A DNA stretch of 18,537 nt from contig DNVW01000013.1 of the NCBI GenBank assembly GCA_003507395.1, positions 1 through 18,537 of the forward strand, in the 5' to 3' direction. Positions within the stretch are counted from its first letter, which is position 1. Every line of letters starts with the position of its first letter. The position numbers and the translations under genes were made by a program. Under the pieces are notes generated by a model. That model worked only from the letters and a program-made list of their open reading frames with translations, did not search any database and was not told the origin of the DNA. Source of the stretch: Clostridiales bacterium (GTDB taxonomy: Bacteria; Bacillota; Clostridia; TANB77; CAG-508). This document shows positions 1 through 7,443 of the stretch, in pieces.

Positions 1-90
1 CGAAATTATTTTACACTAACTATTGGAAAAAAGAAAGAGAATAAGAGAGATTATTTAATAAAATTTGTTCTAAAAAATACTTGTCTATAA
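1..90 (+). CDS. possible C-terminal tail of an upstream gene (partial)
   Basis: Frame 1 is open from the window edge to a TAA at 88-90 and reads RNYFTLTIGKKKENKRDYLI and onward, 29 residues. The mix of hydrophobic and charged residues could be a real protein end. The stretch is too short to identify, and the AT-rich sequence could be open by chance. No terminator follows before the GerMN gene. Confidence 0.25.
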   Translation, partial: RNYFTLTIGKKKENKRDYLIKFVLKNTCL

Positions 91-158
91 TAATTATTAA
101 TAAATAAATCATTACTTAGAAAATGAATAATTTAAATTGCCAAAATGGAGGGATAAAA

Positions 159-707
159 GTGAAAAAGAAAATAATATTAATAATTATTTTGCTTGCAATT
201 GTTTTAGTAATCGTAGCATATTTTTTTATGCAAAAAAAAGGAGGGGAAATTCAAAAAGAATATCAGCCACAAGAAGAAATTACAGATGAACAAATGAGGC
301 AGACTATTATTTCCTTATACTATAGGAACAAAGAAACAGGAGAACTAATGCCAGAAGGCAGATTAATAGATGTCAAAACATTGTTAAATAACCCATATAA
401 GACATTAATAGAAATGCTTATTGAAGAACCAAGAAATAACAAATTAGAATCAGCAATTCCAAAAGAAACAGTTATAAATAAGGTTGAATTAAAAGATGAT
501 ATTTTGTATTTAGATGTATCCAAAGAATTTATAGAAAACCACCAAGGAGGGGAAAAAGAAGAAAATACTACAATATATTCAATAGTAAATACATTGTGTG
601 AATTAACAGAGGTAAATAAAATAAAAATACTAATAGATGGTGAAGAGAATAAAGAGTTTAAAGATGGAAAGGTGAAATTTGATATATTATTTACTAAACA
701 AAATTAA
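159..707 (+). CDS. membrane-anchored GerMN-domain protein
   Basis: Predicted 182-aa protein with one N-terminal membrane segment (about residues 5-23, rich in Ile, Leu and Val) and a short linker. One GerMN domain follows (about residues 60-180), recognisable from the run LMPEGRLIDVKTL, a central 'LIEMLIEEP' and the later 'LYLDVSKEF' strand. GerMN domains occur in the GerM sporulation and germination lipoprotein of Bacillus and in other extracytoplasmic proteins, so a role outside the membrane is likely. The exact job is unknown. I chose the GTG at 159 because GGAGG lies 7 bases upstream; the ATG at 123 has no SD and would add 12 residues before the membrane segment. There is no lipobox Cys, so this looks like a signal-anchor protein. 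A strong terminator follows at 780-810, suggesting it ends its transcript. Confidence 0.82.
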   Translation: MKKKIILIIILLAIVLVIVAYFFMQKKGGEIQKEYQPQEEITDEQMRQTIISLYYRNKETGELMPEGRLIDVKTLLNNPYKTLIEMLIEEPRNNKLESAIPKETVINKVELKDDILYLDVSKEFIENHQGGEKEENTTIYSIVNTLCELTEVNKIKILIDGEENKEFKDGKVKFDILFTKQN

Positions 708-779
708 TTTTTTAATATATCAAATAGTTTTATACCATTTAAAATTCTGGTACCACTACGTAAAAATTTTTCTACTTCA

Positions 780-810
780 AAAAGGGAACAAATAGTGTTC
801 TCTTTTTTTT
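780..810 (+). terminator. rho-independent terminator after the GerMN gene
   Basis: The arms AAAAGGGAACA and TGTTCTCTTTT pair over about 11 bp with one G-U, around the loop AATAG, followed by a run of eight T. It lies 73 bases after the stop codon at 707. Confidence 0.85.
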
Positions 811-921
811 CTGCAAAATTAATTTTTTTCTTTTTTTCATCTTTATTATTATACATATAAAACCTCTTTTGAAATTTATTTTAATATATAATATGTTAAT
901 AAATATAAAATGTTTATACTA

Positions 922-951
922 TTGCAAAATAAAATAAAATTAATATATAAT
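922..951 (+). promoter_or_regulatory. candidate sigma-A-type promoter for the AIM24 gene
   Basis: TTGCAA (922-927), an 18-base spacer and a perfect TATAAT (946-951). The predicted start near 958 gives a short leader of about 27 bases before the ATG at 985. AT-rich background makes chance matches common. Confidence 0.45.
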
Positions 952-984
952 GTAAAATATAAAAAAAAAAAAGGGGGAAAATAT

Positions 985-1674
985 ATGAATTACAAAATTG
1001 TAGGAGAAACTGTACCAGTTGTGGAAGTAACATTAAAAAAAGGTGAAAGTATGTATACTCAATCTGGCGGCATGACTTATCAAACAGAGGGAATAGAAAT
1101 GAATACAAATGCAAGAGGAGGAATAATGAAAAGCTTAGGAAGAGCTTTTGCAGGTGAATCAATATTTATGGCAAATTATAGAGCAACAAAAGATGATGCT
1201 GTTGTGGCATTTGCTACAACAGTTCCTGGAAGTATAGTAGCACTTGACTTAAGCCAAATACCACAAGGAATAACATTACAAAAAGGTGCTTTCTTATGTG
1301 CAGAGCAAAATGTAGAAACTAAAGTAGCATTTACAAAACGATTCAGCGCAGGATTATTTGGAGGAGAAGGATTTATTTTGCAAAAAGCAATAGGCAGTGG
1401 AACTTTGTTTATTGAAGTAGATGGAGATCCAATAGAAAAAGTCCTTGGACCAGGTGAAGTTTTAAAAGTAGATACAGGTAATGTCGTAGCATTTGAGTCA
1501 ACAGTAAGTTATGAAATAGAAACTGTAAAAGGTTTAGGAAACATATTCTTAGGTGGAGAAGGATTATTTTTAACAAAATTAGTAGGGCCAGGAAAAGTAA
1601 TAATACAATCTCAAAATTTTGGAGATTTTGCGGGCAGAGTATTAAATCTACTTCCAAAAAAATACAATGGGTAA
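985..1674 (+). CDS. AIM24 / TIGR00266 family protein
   Basis: Predicted 229-aa protein of the AIM24 (TIGR00266) family, a beta-rich single-domain fold of unknown biochemical role that is widespread in bacteria. Family features include the opening 'VEVTLKKGESMYTQSGGMTY', the run 'GGIMKSLGRAFAGES', the Gly-rich 'SAGLFGGEGF' and 'GLGNIFLGGEGLF', and the end 'FAGRVLNLLPKK'. The length is normal for the family. The ATG at 985 is chosen because a run of G (AGGGGG) lies about 8 bases before it; the open frame extends to 910 but that ATG has no SD. It seems monocistronic, with its own candidate promoter at 922-951 and an 84-base gap to trmN6. No signal peptide is seen, so it is probably cytoplasmic. 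Confidence 0.88.
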   Translation: MNYKIVGETVPVVEVTLKKGESMYTQSGGMTYQTEGIEMNTNARGGIMKSLGRAFAGESIFMANYRATKDDAVVAFATTVPGSIVALDLSQIPQGITLQKGAFLCAEQNVETKVAFTKRFSAGLFGGEGFILQKAIGSGTLFIEVDGDPIEKVLGPGEVLKVDTGNVVAFESTVSYEIETVKGLGNIFLGGEGLFLTKLVGPGKVIIQSQNFGDFAGRVLNLLPKKYNG

Positions 1675-1758
1675 AGAAGCAAAATCGGTGTAATTTATTG
1701 CATTACTATAATAAGCATGTACTAGAAAAAATGAAAAGCAAAAGGAAAGTGTAAAATA

Positions 1759-2496
1759 ATGAAATTGAAAGAAAATGAAAGAATTGACGATTTAGAATAT
1801 AAAGGTTTAAAAGTAATACAACAAGAGGATGGATTTTGCTTTGGTATAGATAGTGTATTACTTTCTGATTTTGCAAAAGATATAAAAAAAGAAGCAGTAG
1901 GATTAGATTTAGGTACAGGCACAGGAATATTGGGCATACTTTTATGTGGAAAAACAGAGCTCAGCAAAATATATGGAATAGAGATACAAGAACAAGTAGC
2001 AGAAATGGCAAAAAGAAGTATTCAATTAAATGGGTTAGAAAGTAGATTTGAAATAATAAATAAAAATATAAAAGAATTAGATAATATATTTGAAAAGAAC
2101 AGTTTTGATTTTATTGTTACAAATCCTCCATATAAAAAATTAAACACAGGAAAAATTAATGAAAAAGATAAAAAAATAATATCTAGACATGAAGTAACAG
2201 CAACATTAACAGATTTTATAAATATAAGCTATAAAATGTTAAAAGACAAAGGAACACTTTATATGGTTCATAGACCAGACAGACTTGTAGACATAATATA
2301 CGAAATGCGACATAATAAAATAGAGCCTAAAGAAATAAAACTTGTATATCCGTATGAAAACAAAGAGCCTAATTTAGTATTAATAAAAGCAATAAAAAAT
2401 GGAGGACAATTTTTAAAAATAGACAAACCATTATATATTTATAGAAAAGATGGTAAATATACAGAAGAAATATTAAAAATATATAATAAAAATTAA
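1759..2496 (+). CDS. trmN6: tRNA1(Val) (adenine37-N6)-methyltransferase
   Basis: Class I SAM-dependent methyltransferase of 245 aa. Motif I is 'GLDLGTGTGILG' (about residues 48-59) and the catalytic 'TNPPY' lies at 121-125, the signature of N6-adenine methyltransferases. TrmN6 methylates A37 of tRNA1(Val). The start follows AAAGGAAAGTG. The stop is 11 bases before rsmI, which has its own SD, so the two genes form one operon. The order trmN6-rsmI next to an abrB-family gene matches the yabB-yabC-abrB neighbourhood of Bacillus and supports the call. Substrate specificity is taken from the family and cannot be read from the sequence; a sister methyltransferase acting on another RNA is the main alternative. 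Confidence 0.85.
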   Translation: MKLKENERIDDLEYKGLKVIQQEDGFCFGIDSVLLSDFAKDIKKEAVGLDLGTGTGILGILLCGKTELSKIYGIEIQEQVAEMAKRSIQLNGLESRFEIINKNIKELDNIFEKNSFDFIVTNPPYKKLNTGKINEKDKKIISRHEVTATLTDFINISYKMLKDKGTLYMVHRPDRLVDIIYEMRHNKIEPKEIKLVYPYENKEPNLVLIKAIKNGGQFLKIDKPLYIYRKDGKYTEEILKIYNKN

Positions 2497-2507
2497 GGAG
2501 TAACACA

Positions 2508-3333
2508 ATGAGTGGAAAATTATATTTAGTCGCAACACCAATAGGTAATTTAGAAGATATAACATTAAGAGCATTAAAGATACTAACGGAAGTGGACATT
2601 ATTGCAGCAGAAGATACAAGACACACATTAAAATTGTTAAACCATTATGCAATTACAAAACCATTAATTAGTTACCATAGACATAATGAAGAAGTAAAAT
2701 CAGATTTATTAATAGAGAAATTAAAATCTGGAGAAAATATTGCATTAGTTACAGATGCAGGAACTCCACGGGATATCAGATCCGGGAGAAGAAATTGTAA
2801 AAAAAGCAATAGAAAATAATATAAATATAATACCTATACCTGGTGCATGTGCTTTAGTAAATGCATTAATTTGTTCAGGATTAAATACCAAGGAATTTAT
2901 ATTTTATGGATTTTTGCCATTGAATAAAAAATTAAGAACAAATAAGTTAAATGAAATTTCAAAACAAAATAAAACTATAATATTATATGAAGCACCACAT
3001 AAATTATTAAAAACATTAAATGATATATTAGAAAACATAGGAGATGTTAATTGTACATTAGCAAAAGAAATAACTAAGATACACGAAAATTTTATAAGAG
3101 GTAGCATAAGCGAAATAATCGCCAAGTTTGAAGAGATAAAGGGTGAATATGTCATAATTTTAGATTTAAATAATAATGTTAAAGAAAAAAATAATTTTGA
3201 AGAGATGAGTTTAGAAGAACATTATTTGTATTATGAAAAAAAAGGAATGGATAAAAAGGAAATAATAAAACAGATTGCGAAAGATAAAAATACAAATAAA
3301 AACGAAATTTATCAAAAATTTTTAAAAAAATAG
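2508..3333 (+). pseudogene. rsmI: 16S rRNA (cytidine1402-2'-O)-methyltransferase, split by a one-base frameshift
   Basis: RsmI methylates the 2'-O of C1402 in the 30S decoding centre using SAM. The N-terminal part (2508-2768) reads 'LYLVATPIGNLEDITLRAL' and 'AAEDTRHT', then 'VTDAGTP'. The family continues 'GISDPG', and this is encoded at once in the next frame from 2770. Removing the single C at 2769 restores an uninterrupted frame of about 274 aa, close to the normal family length. The original frame stops at 2817-2819, cutting the enzyme within its most conserved motif. The downstream 187 codons have no stop and still look functional ('LICSGLNTKEFIFYGFLP', 'LYEAPHKL', 'CTLAKEITK'). A sequencing or assembly error or a very recent mutation is therefore likeliest; programmed +1 shifting is a weak alternative. 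SD AAGGAG precedes the ATG at 2508. Confidence 0.9.
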
Positions 3334-3355
3334 TGTCTTTACGACACTATTTTTC
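3325..3355. terminator. bidirectional terminator between rsmI and the abrB-family gene
   Basis: TAGTGTC (3331-3337) and GACACTA (3343-3349) pair around TTTAC. They are flanked by A runs on the left and T runs on the right, so the hairpin has a U tract in either direction. The stem contains both stop codons: TAG of rsmI at 3331-3333 and TAG of the minus-strand gene at 3347-3349. Confidence 0.85.
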
Positions 3356-3598
3356 TTCTATTGTAGAAATTTTATTAATACACTTTTTACAAATTTGCTT
3401 ATCTCTATATTGACTTAAATCTTTATCAGACCCGCAAAAAATACAATTAGGAACATATTTTTTCAATACAATTGTAGATCCATCAACATATATTTCGATG
3501 GGGTCTTTTTCTAATATGCCAAATTGATTTCTTAACTCAATTGGAATTACAACCCTTCCAAGTTCGTCAACTCTTCTTATTATTCCAGTAGATTTCAT
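3347..3598 (-). CDS. AbrB/SpoVT-family transition regulator with C-terminal Cys4 motif
   Basis: 83-aa DNA-binding regulator. The N-terminal swapped-hairpin AbrB domain reads 'MKSTGIIRRVDELGRVVIPI' and continues 'ELRNQFGI', nearly identical to AbrB/Abh/SpoVT proteins. The C-terminal part has 'CIFCG' and 'ICKKC' (Cys 52, 55, 70, 73), a likely zinc site common in clostridial AbrB homologues and absent from Bacillus AbrB. Such proteins repress stationary-phase and sporulation genes as dimers or tetramers. The ATG at 3598 is used because AAGGAGG sits 6 bases upstream; the longer frame to 3622 has no SD. It is convergent with rsmI and divergent from spmA. Which paralogue it is (AbrB or Abh-like) cannot be decided here. 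Confidence 0.9.
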   Translation of the reverse strand: MKSTGIIRRVDELGRVVIPIELRNQFGILEKDPIEIYVDGSTIVLKKYVPNCIFCGSDKDLSQYRDKQICKKCINKISTIEEK

Positions 3599-3813
3599 AT
3601 ATTTCCTCCTTAAAAACAACATTATTCGACAAAGAATTTATAATTATAATAACACAAACTTGGTAAAAAATCAACAAAAAATTTACAAAAATTTACTTTT
3701 TTAAAAAGTCAAAATAAGAATATTAAAAACATTTACAATAACAACTAAATTTGAAACATAAAATAAAAAAACAAGAATAACATGTAAAAAACAAATTTGG
3801 TAAAAGGAGAGAC

Positions 3814-4392
3814 ATGTTAAATATAATTTGGCCTTTATTTATAGTAATTTCATTTATATATGCCTTTTTTTCTGGAAATATAGAACAAGTGAGCAATGGT
3901 ATTTTTGAGTCATTAACAGATGTAGTAAATTTATCACTTACTTTTTTAGGAACAATGTGTTTATGGAATGGGATAATGGAGATTGCAAAAAAAACAACAC
4001 TAATAAAAAAGTTAACTAGTTTTTTGAAACCATTAATAAAATTTTTATTTCCAGAGCTAACCAAAAATGAAAAAGCTAAAGAAGAAATTTCTATGAACAT
4101 AATTGCAAATGTTTTAGGTTTAGGAAATGCAGCTACACCTTTGGGATTAAAAGCAATGAAAACAATGCAAAAAGAAAACAAAGATAAAACGACATTATCT
4201 AATTCAATGGCAATGTTTATTTTAATAAATACAGCTTCAATTCAGTTAATACCTACAAATGTAATAGCCATTAGAAATTCTTTAAATTCTACTGCTCCAA
4301 CACAGATAATTTTTCCTGTATGGATAGCCACAATAATTGCTGCTATATCCTCAATTATGGCTGCTAAAGTATTTATAAAAATGGGAAAATAA
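3814..4392 (+). CDS. spmA: spore maturation protein A
   Basis: Integral membrane protein of 192 aa with several hydrophobic segments (about residues 1-20, 40-60, 130-150, 165-185). It has a nucleoside-recognition (Gate) type motif: 'NVLGLGNAATPLGLKAMKTM' spans about 102-121, and 'FILINTASIQLIPTN' about 138-152. In Bacillus, SpmA and SpmB are needed for normal spore-core dehydration and heat resistance. SD AAAGGAGAG lies just before the ATG. It is followed 50 bases later by spmB, the standard pair, so both are probably co-transcribed under sporulation control. No sporulation-sigma promoter could be assigned with confidence in 3599-3813, which also holds the near-palindrome ACTTTTTTAAAAAGT at 3695-3709. 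Confidence 0.93.
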   Translation: MLNIIWPLFIVISFIYAFFSGNIEQVSNGIFESLTDVVNLSLTFLGTMCLWNGIMEIAKKTTLIKKLTSFLKPLIKFLFPELTKNEKAKEEISMNIIANVLGLGNAATPLGLKAMKTMQKENKDKTTLSNSMAMFILINTASIQLIPTNVIAIRNSLNSTAPTQIIFPVWIATIIAAISSIMAAKVFIKMGK

Positions 4393-4442
4393 AATATGCG
4401 AACGAAGTAAAAAGACATTTATTGAAAGAGAGGATGAATAGA

Positions 4443-4970
4443 ATGCAAGTTATAAACTATATATCTTCTGCAGCAATACCAACTGTTATATTAATAATAT
4501 TATTATATGGAGTAGCTGAAAAAAATAAAGTATATGATACATTTTTAGAAGGTGCAAAAGATGGAATTGAAATTGTATTTAAATTATTTCCAACACTAGT
4601 AGGCATTTTTTTAGCGGTAGGTGCACTTAGAAAATCTGGAATAATAGATCTTATTATTAAACTTATTTCTCCAATTACAAATTTATTGAAAATACCAAGT
4701 CAGATTTTACCATTAGCTATGTTAAGGCCTATATCAGGAAGTGCATCAATGGCAGTAGCAGTAGATATTATGCAAAAATATGGAGTGGATACAACAATAG
4801 GATTGATAACATCAACAATAATGGGTTCGACAGAAACTACTTTGTACACAATAGCAGTATATACAAGTTGTGTAGGAGTTAAGAAAACAAGATTTGTACT
4901 ATTTGCAGCATTAATAGCAGACTTTGTAGGAATGATTACCTCTGTAGTAATTTGGCAAATTTTGTCGTGA
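4443..4970 (+). CDS. spmB: spore maturation protein B
   Basis: 175-aa integral membrane partner of SpmA. It has an N-terminal hydrophobic segment (IPTVILIILLYGVAE) and the family stretch 'VYDTFLEGAKDGIEIVFKLF'. Further along come 'LFPTLVGIFLAVGALRKSG', 'LRPISGSASMAV', 'GLITSTIMGSTETTLYTIAV' and a final membrane span. Length and motif order match SpmB. AGAGAGG ends at 4433, 9 bases before the ATG at 4443. The TTG at 4422 has no SD, and the ATG at 4434 is directly against the SD and so too close. The protein then starts MQVINYISSAAIP, as family members do. It likely works with SpmA in the forespore-surrounding membrane during spore maturation. Confidence 0.93.
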   Translation: MQVINYISSAAIPTVILIILLYGVAEKNKVYDTFLEGAKDGIEIVFKLFPTLVGIFLAVGALRKSGIIDLIIKLISPITNLLKIPSQILPLAMLRPISGSASMAVAVDIMQKYGVDTTIGLITSTIMGSTETTLYTIAVYTSCVGVKKTRFVLFAALIADFVGMITSVVIWQILS

Positions 4971-4978
4971 AGTTTTAA

Positions 4979-5007
4979 TTGACATTATAAAACTCTAGTA
5001 GTAATAT
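4979..5007 (+). promoter_or_regulatory. consensus-like promoter downstream of spmB
   Basis: TTGACA (4979-4984) is a perfect -35, followed by a 17-base spacer and TAATAT (5002-5007) as -10. The predicted start near 5014 would transcribe the 33-codon ORF at 5039 and the structured element at 5159-5269. Confidence 0.6.
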
Positions 5008-5038
5008 ATATACATAAATTTATCTAAAGGAACATAAA

Positions 5039-5140
5039 ATGTTATTAAAACTTATACTATTTATTTCATTATATTTTTTAATCAAAAAAATAATCGAAAA
5101 AATTTTATCTAAAAAGATTCTAAAAAAAATTTCCGATTAA
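5039..5140 (+). CDS. 33-aa predicted membrane peptide
   Basis: A small ORF reading MLLKLILFISLYFLI for its first half, then a Lys/Ile-rich half ('KKIIEKILSKKILKKISD'). The N-terminal half could span a membrane and the C-terminal half would be a positively charged amphipathic helix. SD AAAGGA lies about 8 bases before the ATG, and a perfect -35 with 17-base spacing lies upstream (4979-5007), so expression is credible. The architecture resembles small hydrophobic toxin-type or regulatory membrane peptides, but I do not recognise a family. AT-rich DNA readily encodes Lys/Ile/Leu strings, so a spurious ORF remains possible. It sits between spmB and a 111-nt inverted-repeat element. Confidence 0.45.
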   Translation: MLLKLILFISLYFLIKKIIEKILSKKILKKISD

Positions 5141-5158
5141 ATTAATTTGTTTTTAATT

Positions 5159-5269
5159 TTGTAGAGGAAACGATGATGCTATATTAAAGCATGCCATTTT
5201 TCCCGTAAATACAAAGGTTTATAAAATTTTTTAGCCCCCGAATAAATAAATTTTAGGTTTCCTCTACAA
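5159..5269. other. structured element closed by a perfect 13-bp inverted repeat (candidate ncRNA or MITE-like)
   Basis: TTGTAGAGGAAAC (5159-5171) is the exact reverse complement of GTTTCCTCTACAA (5257-5269). Inside are a hairpin ATGCT/AGCAT (5176-5180 and 5188-5192) and a weaker AAAATTT/AAATTTT pairing (5224-5230 and 5248-5254). A C-rich loop (GCCCCCG) lies between the last two arms. The layout suggests a multibranch RNA. No T tract follows on either strand, so it is not a typical terminator. It lies between the 33-codon ORF and the 3' end of walJ. No riboswitch class was recognised, and no clear target-site duplication flanks it. Confidence 0.45.
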
Positions 5270-5281
5270 TGATAATATATA

Positions 5282-6079
5282 TTATGCTAATTCAATAATT
5301 GAACTAGGCTCATATCTTTTAGCTATACTTAAACTAAATGAACAGCTATCAAAATTTTTGTTATTCTCAATTAATTCATTCATTACGGTTTTATAAGCAA
5401 GCTCTGGAAAATTATTTTCTTTGCTTAGATGACCAAGCATAACACTTTTAAGTCCACTTTGTAATAAGTAAGAAATAGTTTGACCAGCTAAAATATTTGA
5501 TAAATGTCCATTAGGACCAGCAATGCGTTGCTTTAAAGAATATGGGTATGTAGAATACTTTAATATTTCTGGATCATAGTTAGATTCTAGTAATATAAAA
5601 GAACTATTTTCTAATTTACTAATTATATTAGAGTCTATGTGACCTAAATCAGTAGCAATACTAATTTTTTTATTGCTATAATAAATATTAAATCCACAAG
5701 GCTCAGCTGCATCATGAGGAATGCTAAATGGAAATATTTTTAAGTCACCAATAGTAAAATTTGTATTAGAATTAAAAAGCTTTTGATTAGCTAATTCTAT
5801 TTTTATACTTTGGTCAGGCATAGCTTGCCAAGTGCCTTTATTGGCATATACAGGTATATTATATTTTTTAGAAAGTGTACCTAGACCTTTTATATGGTCA
5901 GAATGTTCATGGGTAACTAAAATAGCATTAATTTCAGTTATATCAACTTCAATATTAGAAAGTGCAGAAACAATCTTTTTTGCACTTTCTCCTGCATCTA
6001 TTAAAATTTTAGTATTTGGTGTTTCTACATATAAACTATTTCCAGTACTGCCACTATATAAACTGCAAAATCTAAACAT
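5282..6079 (-). CDS. walJ: MBL-fold metallo-hydrolase, WalJ/YycJ type
   Basis: 265-aa metallo-beta-lactamase-fold protein. It begins 'MFRFCSLYSGSTGNSLYVET', the usual opening of WalJ/YycJ, and carries the metal-binding 'THEHSDHIKG' (residues 56-65), 'SIPHDAAEPCGF' and 'ATDLGH'. Near the C-terminus are 'GPNGHLSNILAGQ' and 'LGHLSKENN', all typical. The length is standard. In Bacilli this gene closes the walRK operon and affects cell division and DNA-related processes; the activity is thought to be nuclease-like. Here it follows murA by 20 bases with its own SD (AAAGGAAG), so the two are co-transcribed. It converges with spmB and the small downstream ORF. Confidence 0.92.
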   Translation of the reverse strand: MFRFCSLYSGSTGNSLYVETPNTKILIDAGESAKKIVSALSNIEVDITEINAILVTHEHSDHIKGLGTLSKKYNIPVYANKGTWQAMPDQSIKIELANQKLFNSNTNFTIGDLKIFPFSIPHDAAEPCGFNIYYSNKKISIATDLGHIDSNIISKLENSSFILLESNYDPEILKYSTYPYSLKQRIAGPNGHLSNILAGQTISYLLQSGLKSVMLGHLSKENNFPELAYKTVMNELIENNKNFDSCSFSLSIAKRYEPSSIIELA

Positions 6080-6099
6080 AATTTTCTTCTTCCTTTGCT

Positions 6100-7359
6100 C
6101 TATTCTGAAACTCTTTGAATATTAGCACCTAAATTTCTAAATTTTTGCTCAATATTTTCATAGCCTCTATCTATATGCTCAATATTAAATATCTGTGTTT
6201 CACCTTTAGCAATAATTCCAGCAATTATCAATGCTGATCCTGCTCTTAAGTCAGTTGCATAAACAGGAGATCCAGATAATTCTTTTACTCCTTCAAAAAA
6301 AGCAGATTTACCTTGAGCTGTAATTTTAGCTCCCATTTTATTTAATTCATTTGTATATTGAAATCTAGATTCCCATATACTTTCATTTATTATACTTGTA
6401 CCATCAGCGATAGAAAGAACTACACCCATTTGCGGTTGCAAATCTGTAGGAAAACCAGGGTAAGGTAGTGTTTTAACAGTTGCTTTAGAAGGTCTTTGGT
6501 TACAAAAAACGCGTATAGAGTCCCCGAAATCCTCAACACAACCACCAATTTCTAAAATTTTTGCAGTAACACAATCTAAATGTTCAGGGATACAGTTTTT
6601 TATTAATATATCTCCTTTAGAAGCTACGGCAGCAAGCATAAAGGTACCTGCCTCAATCTGATCAGGAACAACAGAGTAAGAGCCATTTTTTACTAATTCC
6701 TTTACTCCATTTATTTTTATAACATCTGTTCCAGCACCACGAATATCTGCTCCCATAGAATTTAAAAAGTTAGCAACGTCAACAATATGAGGCTCTTTAG
6801 CGGCATTATCTATAGTGGTAGTACCTTCTGCTAATACACTTGCTAACATTATATTAATAGTTGCACCAACAGAGACAATGTCCATGTAAATAGAAGTGCC
6901 AACTAGTTTTTTAGCTTTTGCAGAAATTTTACCTTGACCCACATCTACTTTAGCACCTAGTGCTTCAAAGCCTTTTATATGTTGATCTATTGGTCTTGCT
7001 CCCAAATTACATCCACCAGGGATACCAACTTCAGCACAACCGCATCTACCAAGTAGAGCACCTAATAAATAATAAGAAGCTCTAAATTTACTTGTCATTT
7101 CTAATGGTGCATTTGTACAATCTATATTTCTTGTATCTATGGTAATTTCATTTGGGGTATTCCAAGTGATTTTAGCACCAAGTGTACTTAATATTTCACA
7201 AAAAATTTTAACATCACTTATATTTGGCAAATTTTCAATAGTACAAATTCCATTCACTAATAATGTAGCAGGTAAGATAGCAACTGCAGCGTTTTTTGCA
7301 CCGCTTATTGTTACATCTCCCTTTAGGCGTGTGCCTCCTTTTATAACAAACTTATCCAA
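6100..7359 (-). CDS. murA: UDP-N-acetylglucosamine 1-carboxyvinyltransferase
   Basis: MurA transfers enolpyruvate from PEP to UDP-GlcNAc, the first committed step of peptidoglycan synthesis in the cytosol. The 419-aa length is normal. Lys22-Asn23 in 'SGAKNAAVAILPA' bind substrate, and the loop 'GIPGGCNLGARPIDQHIKG' carries the fosfomycin-reactive Cys117. Later are 'PDQIEAGTFMLAA', 'PYPGFPTDLQPQMG' and 'ATDLRAGSALIIAG', all in family order. The start codon is TTG at 7357-7359, with GGAGGG 7 bases upstream; the resulting 'MDKFVIKGG' is the standard N-terminus. It follows spoIIR with a hairpin between them, and precedes walJ by 20 bases. Many clostridia have two MurA paralogues; which one this is cannot be told here. 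Confidence 0.96.
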   Translation of the reverse strand: MDKFVIKGGTRLKGDVTISGAKNAAVAILPATLLVNGICTIENLPNISDVKIFCEILSTLGAKITWNTPNEITIDTRNIDCTNAPLEMTSKFRASYYLLGALLGRCGCAEVGIPGGCNLGARPIDQHIKGFEALGAKVDVGQGKISAKAKKLVGTSIYMDIVSVGATINIMLASVLAEGTTTIDNAAKEPHIVDVANFLNSMGADIRGAGTDVIKINGVKELVKNGSYSVVPDQIEAGTFMLAAVASKGDILIKNCIPEHLDCVTAKILEIGGCVEDFGDSIRVFCNQRPSKATVKTLPYPGFPTDLQPQMGVVLSIADGTSIINESIWESRFQYTNELNKMGAKITAQGKSAFFEGVKELSGSPVYATDLRAGSALIIAGIIAKGETQIFNIEHIDRGYENIEQKFRNLGANIQRVSE

Positions 7360-7380
7360 TGTATTCCCTCCAATAAATAA

Positions 7381-7402
7381 AGATAGAGTAAAAACTCTAT
7401 CT
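7381..7402 (-). terminator. hairpin between spoIIR and murA
   Basis: AGATAGAGT (7381-7389) and ACTCTATCT (7394-7402) form a 9-bp stem with an AAAA loop. On the minus strand it is followed by TTATTTATT, a weak U-rich tract, and then directly by the murA SD. It could end spoIIR transcripts or attenuate readthrough into murA. Confidence 0.5.
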
Positions 7403-7443
7403 CTATTTATAACATAAATTATTTATTTTTACAAGATACTTAT

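Noticed and set aside
914..1657. Minus-strand open frames opposite the AIM24 gene, and similar ones opposite rsmI, aspS and the UDPGP gene
   Set aside because: They mirror A-rich coding strands, give Leu/Phe/Ser-rich low-complexity products, and have no SD.
2766..2775. Programmed +1 frameshift in rsmI
   Set aside because: The CCA codon does not re-pair well one base on, and no stimulatory structure is evident; error or mutation is simpler, although CGG is a rare codon here.
2755..3333. A separate second gene starting at 2755
   Set aside because: It is the frameshifted remainder of rsmI; its Met is just an in-frame codon overlapping the N-terminal part.
4422..4442. TTG 4422 or ATG 4434 as the spmB start
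   Set aside because: The first lacks an SD and the second is directly against it; ATG 4443 has correct spacing and the family N-terminus.
5159..5269. Firm call as a transposon-derived MITE
   Set aside because: No clear target-site duplication flanks the repeat and only one copy is visible, so only an open description is given.
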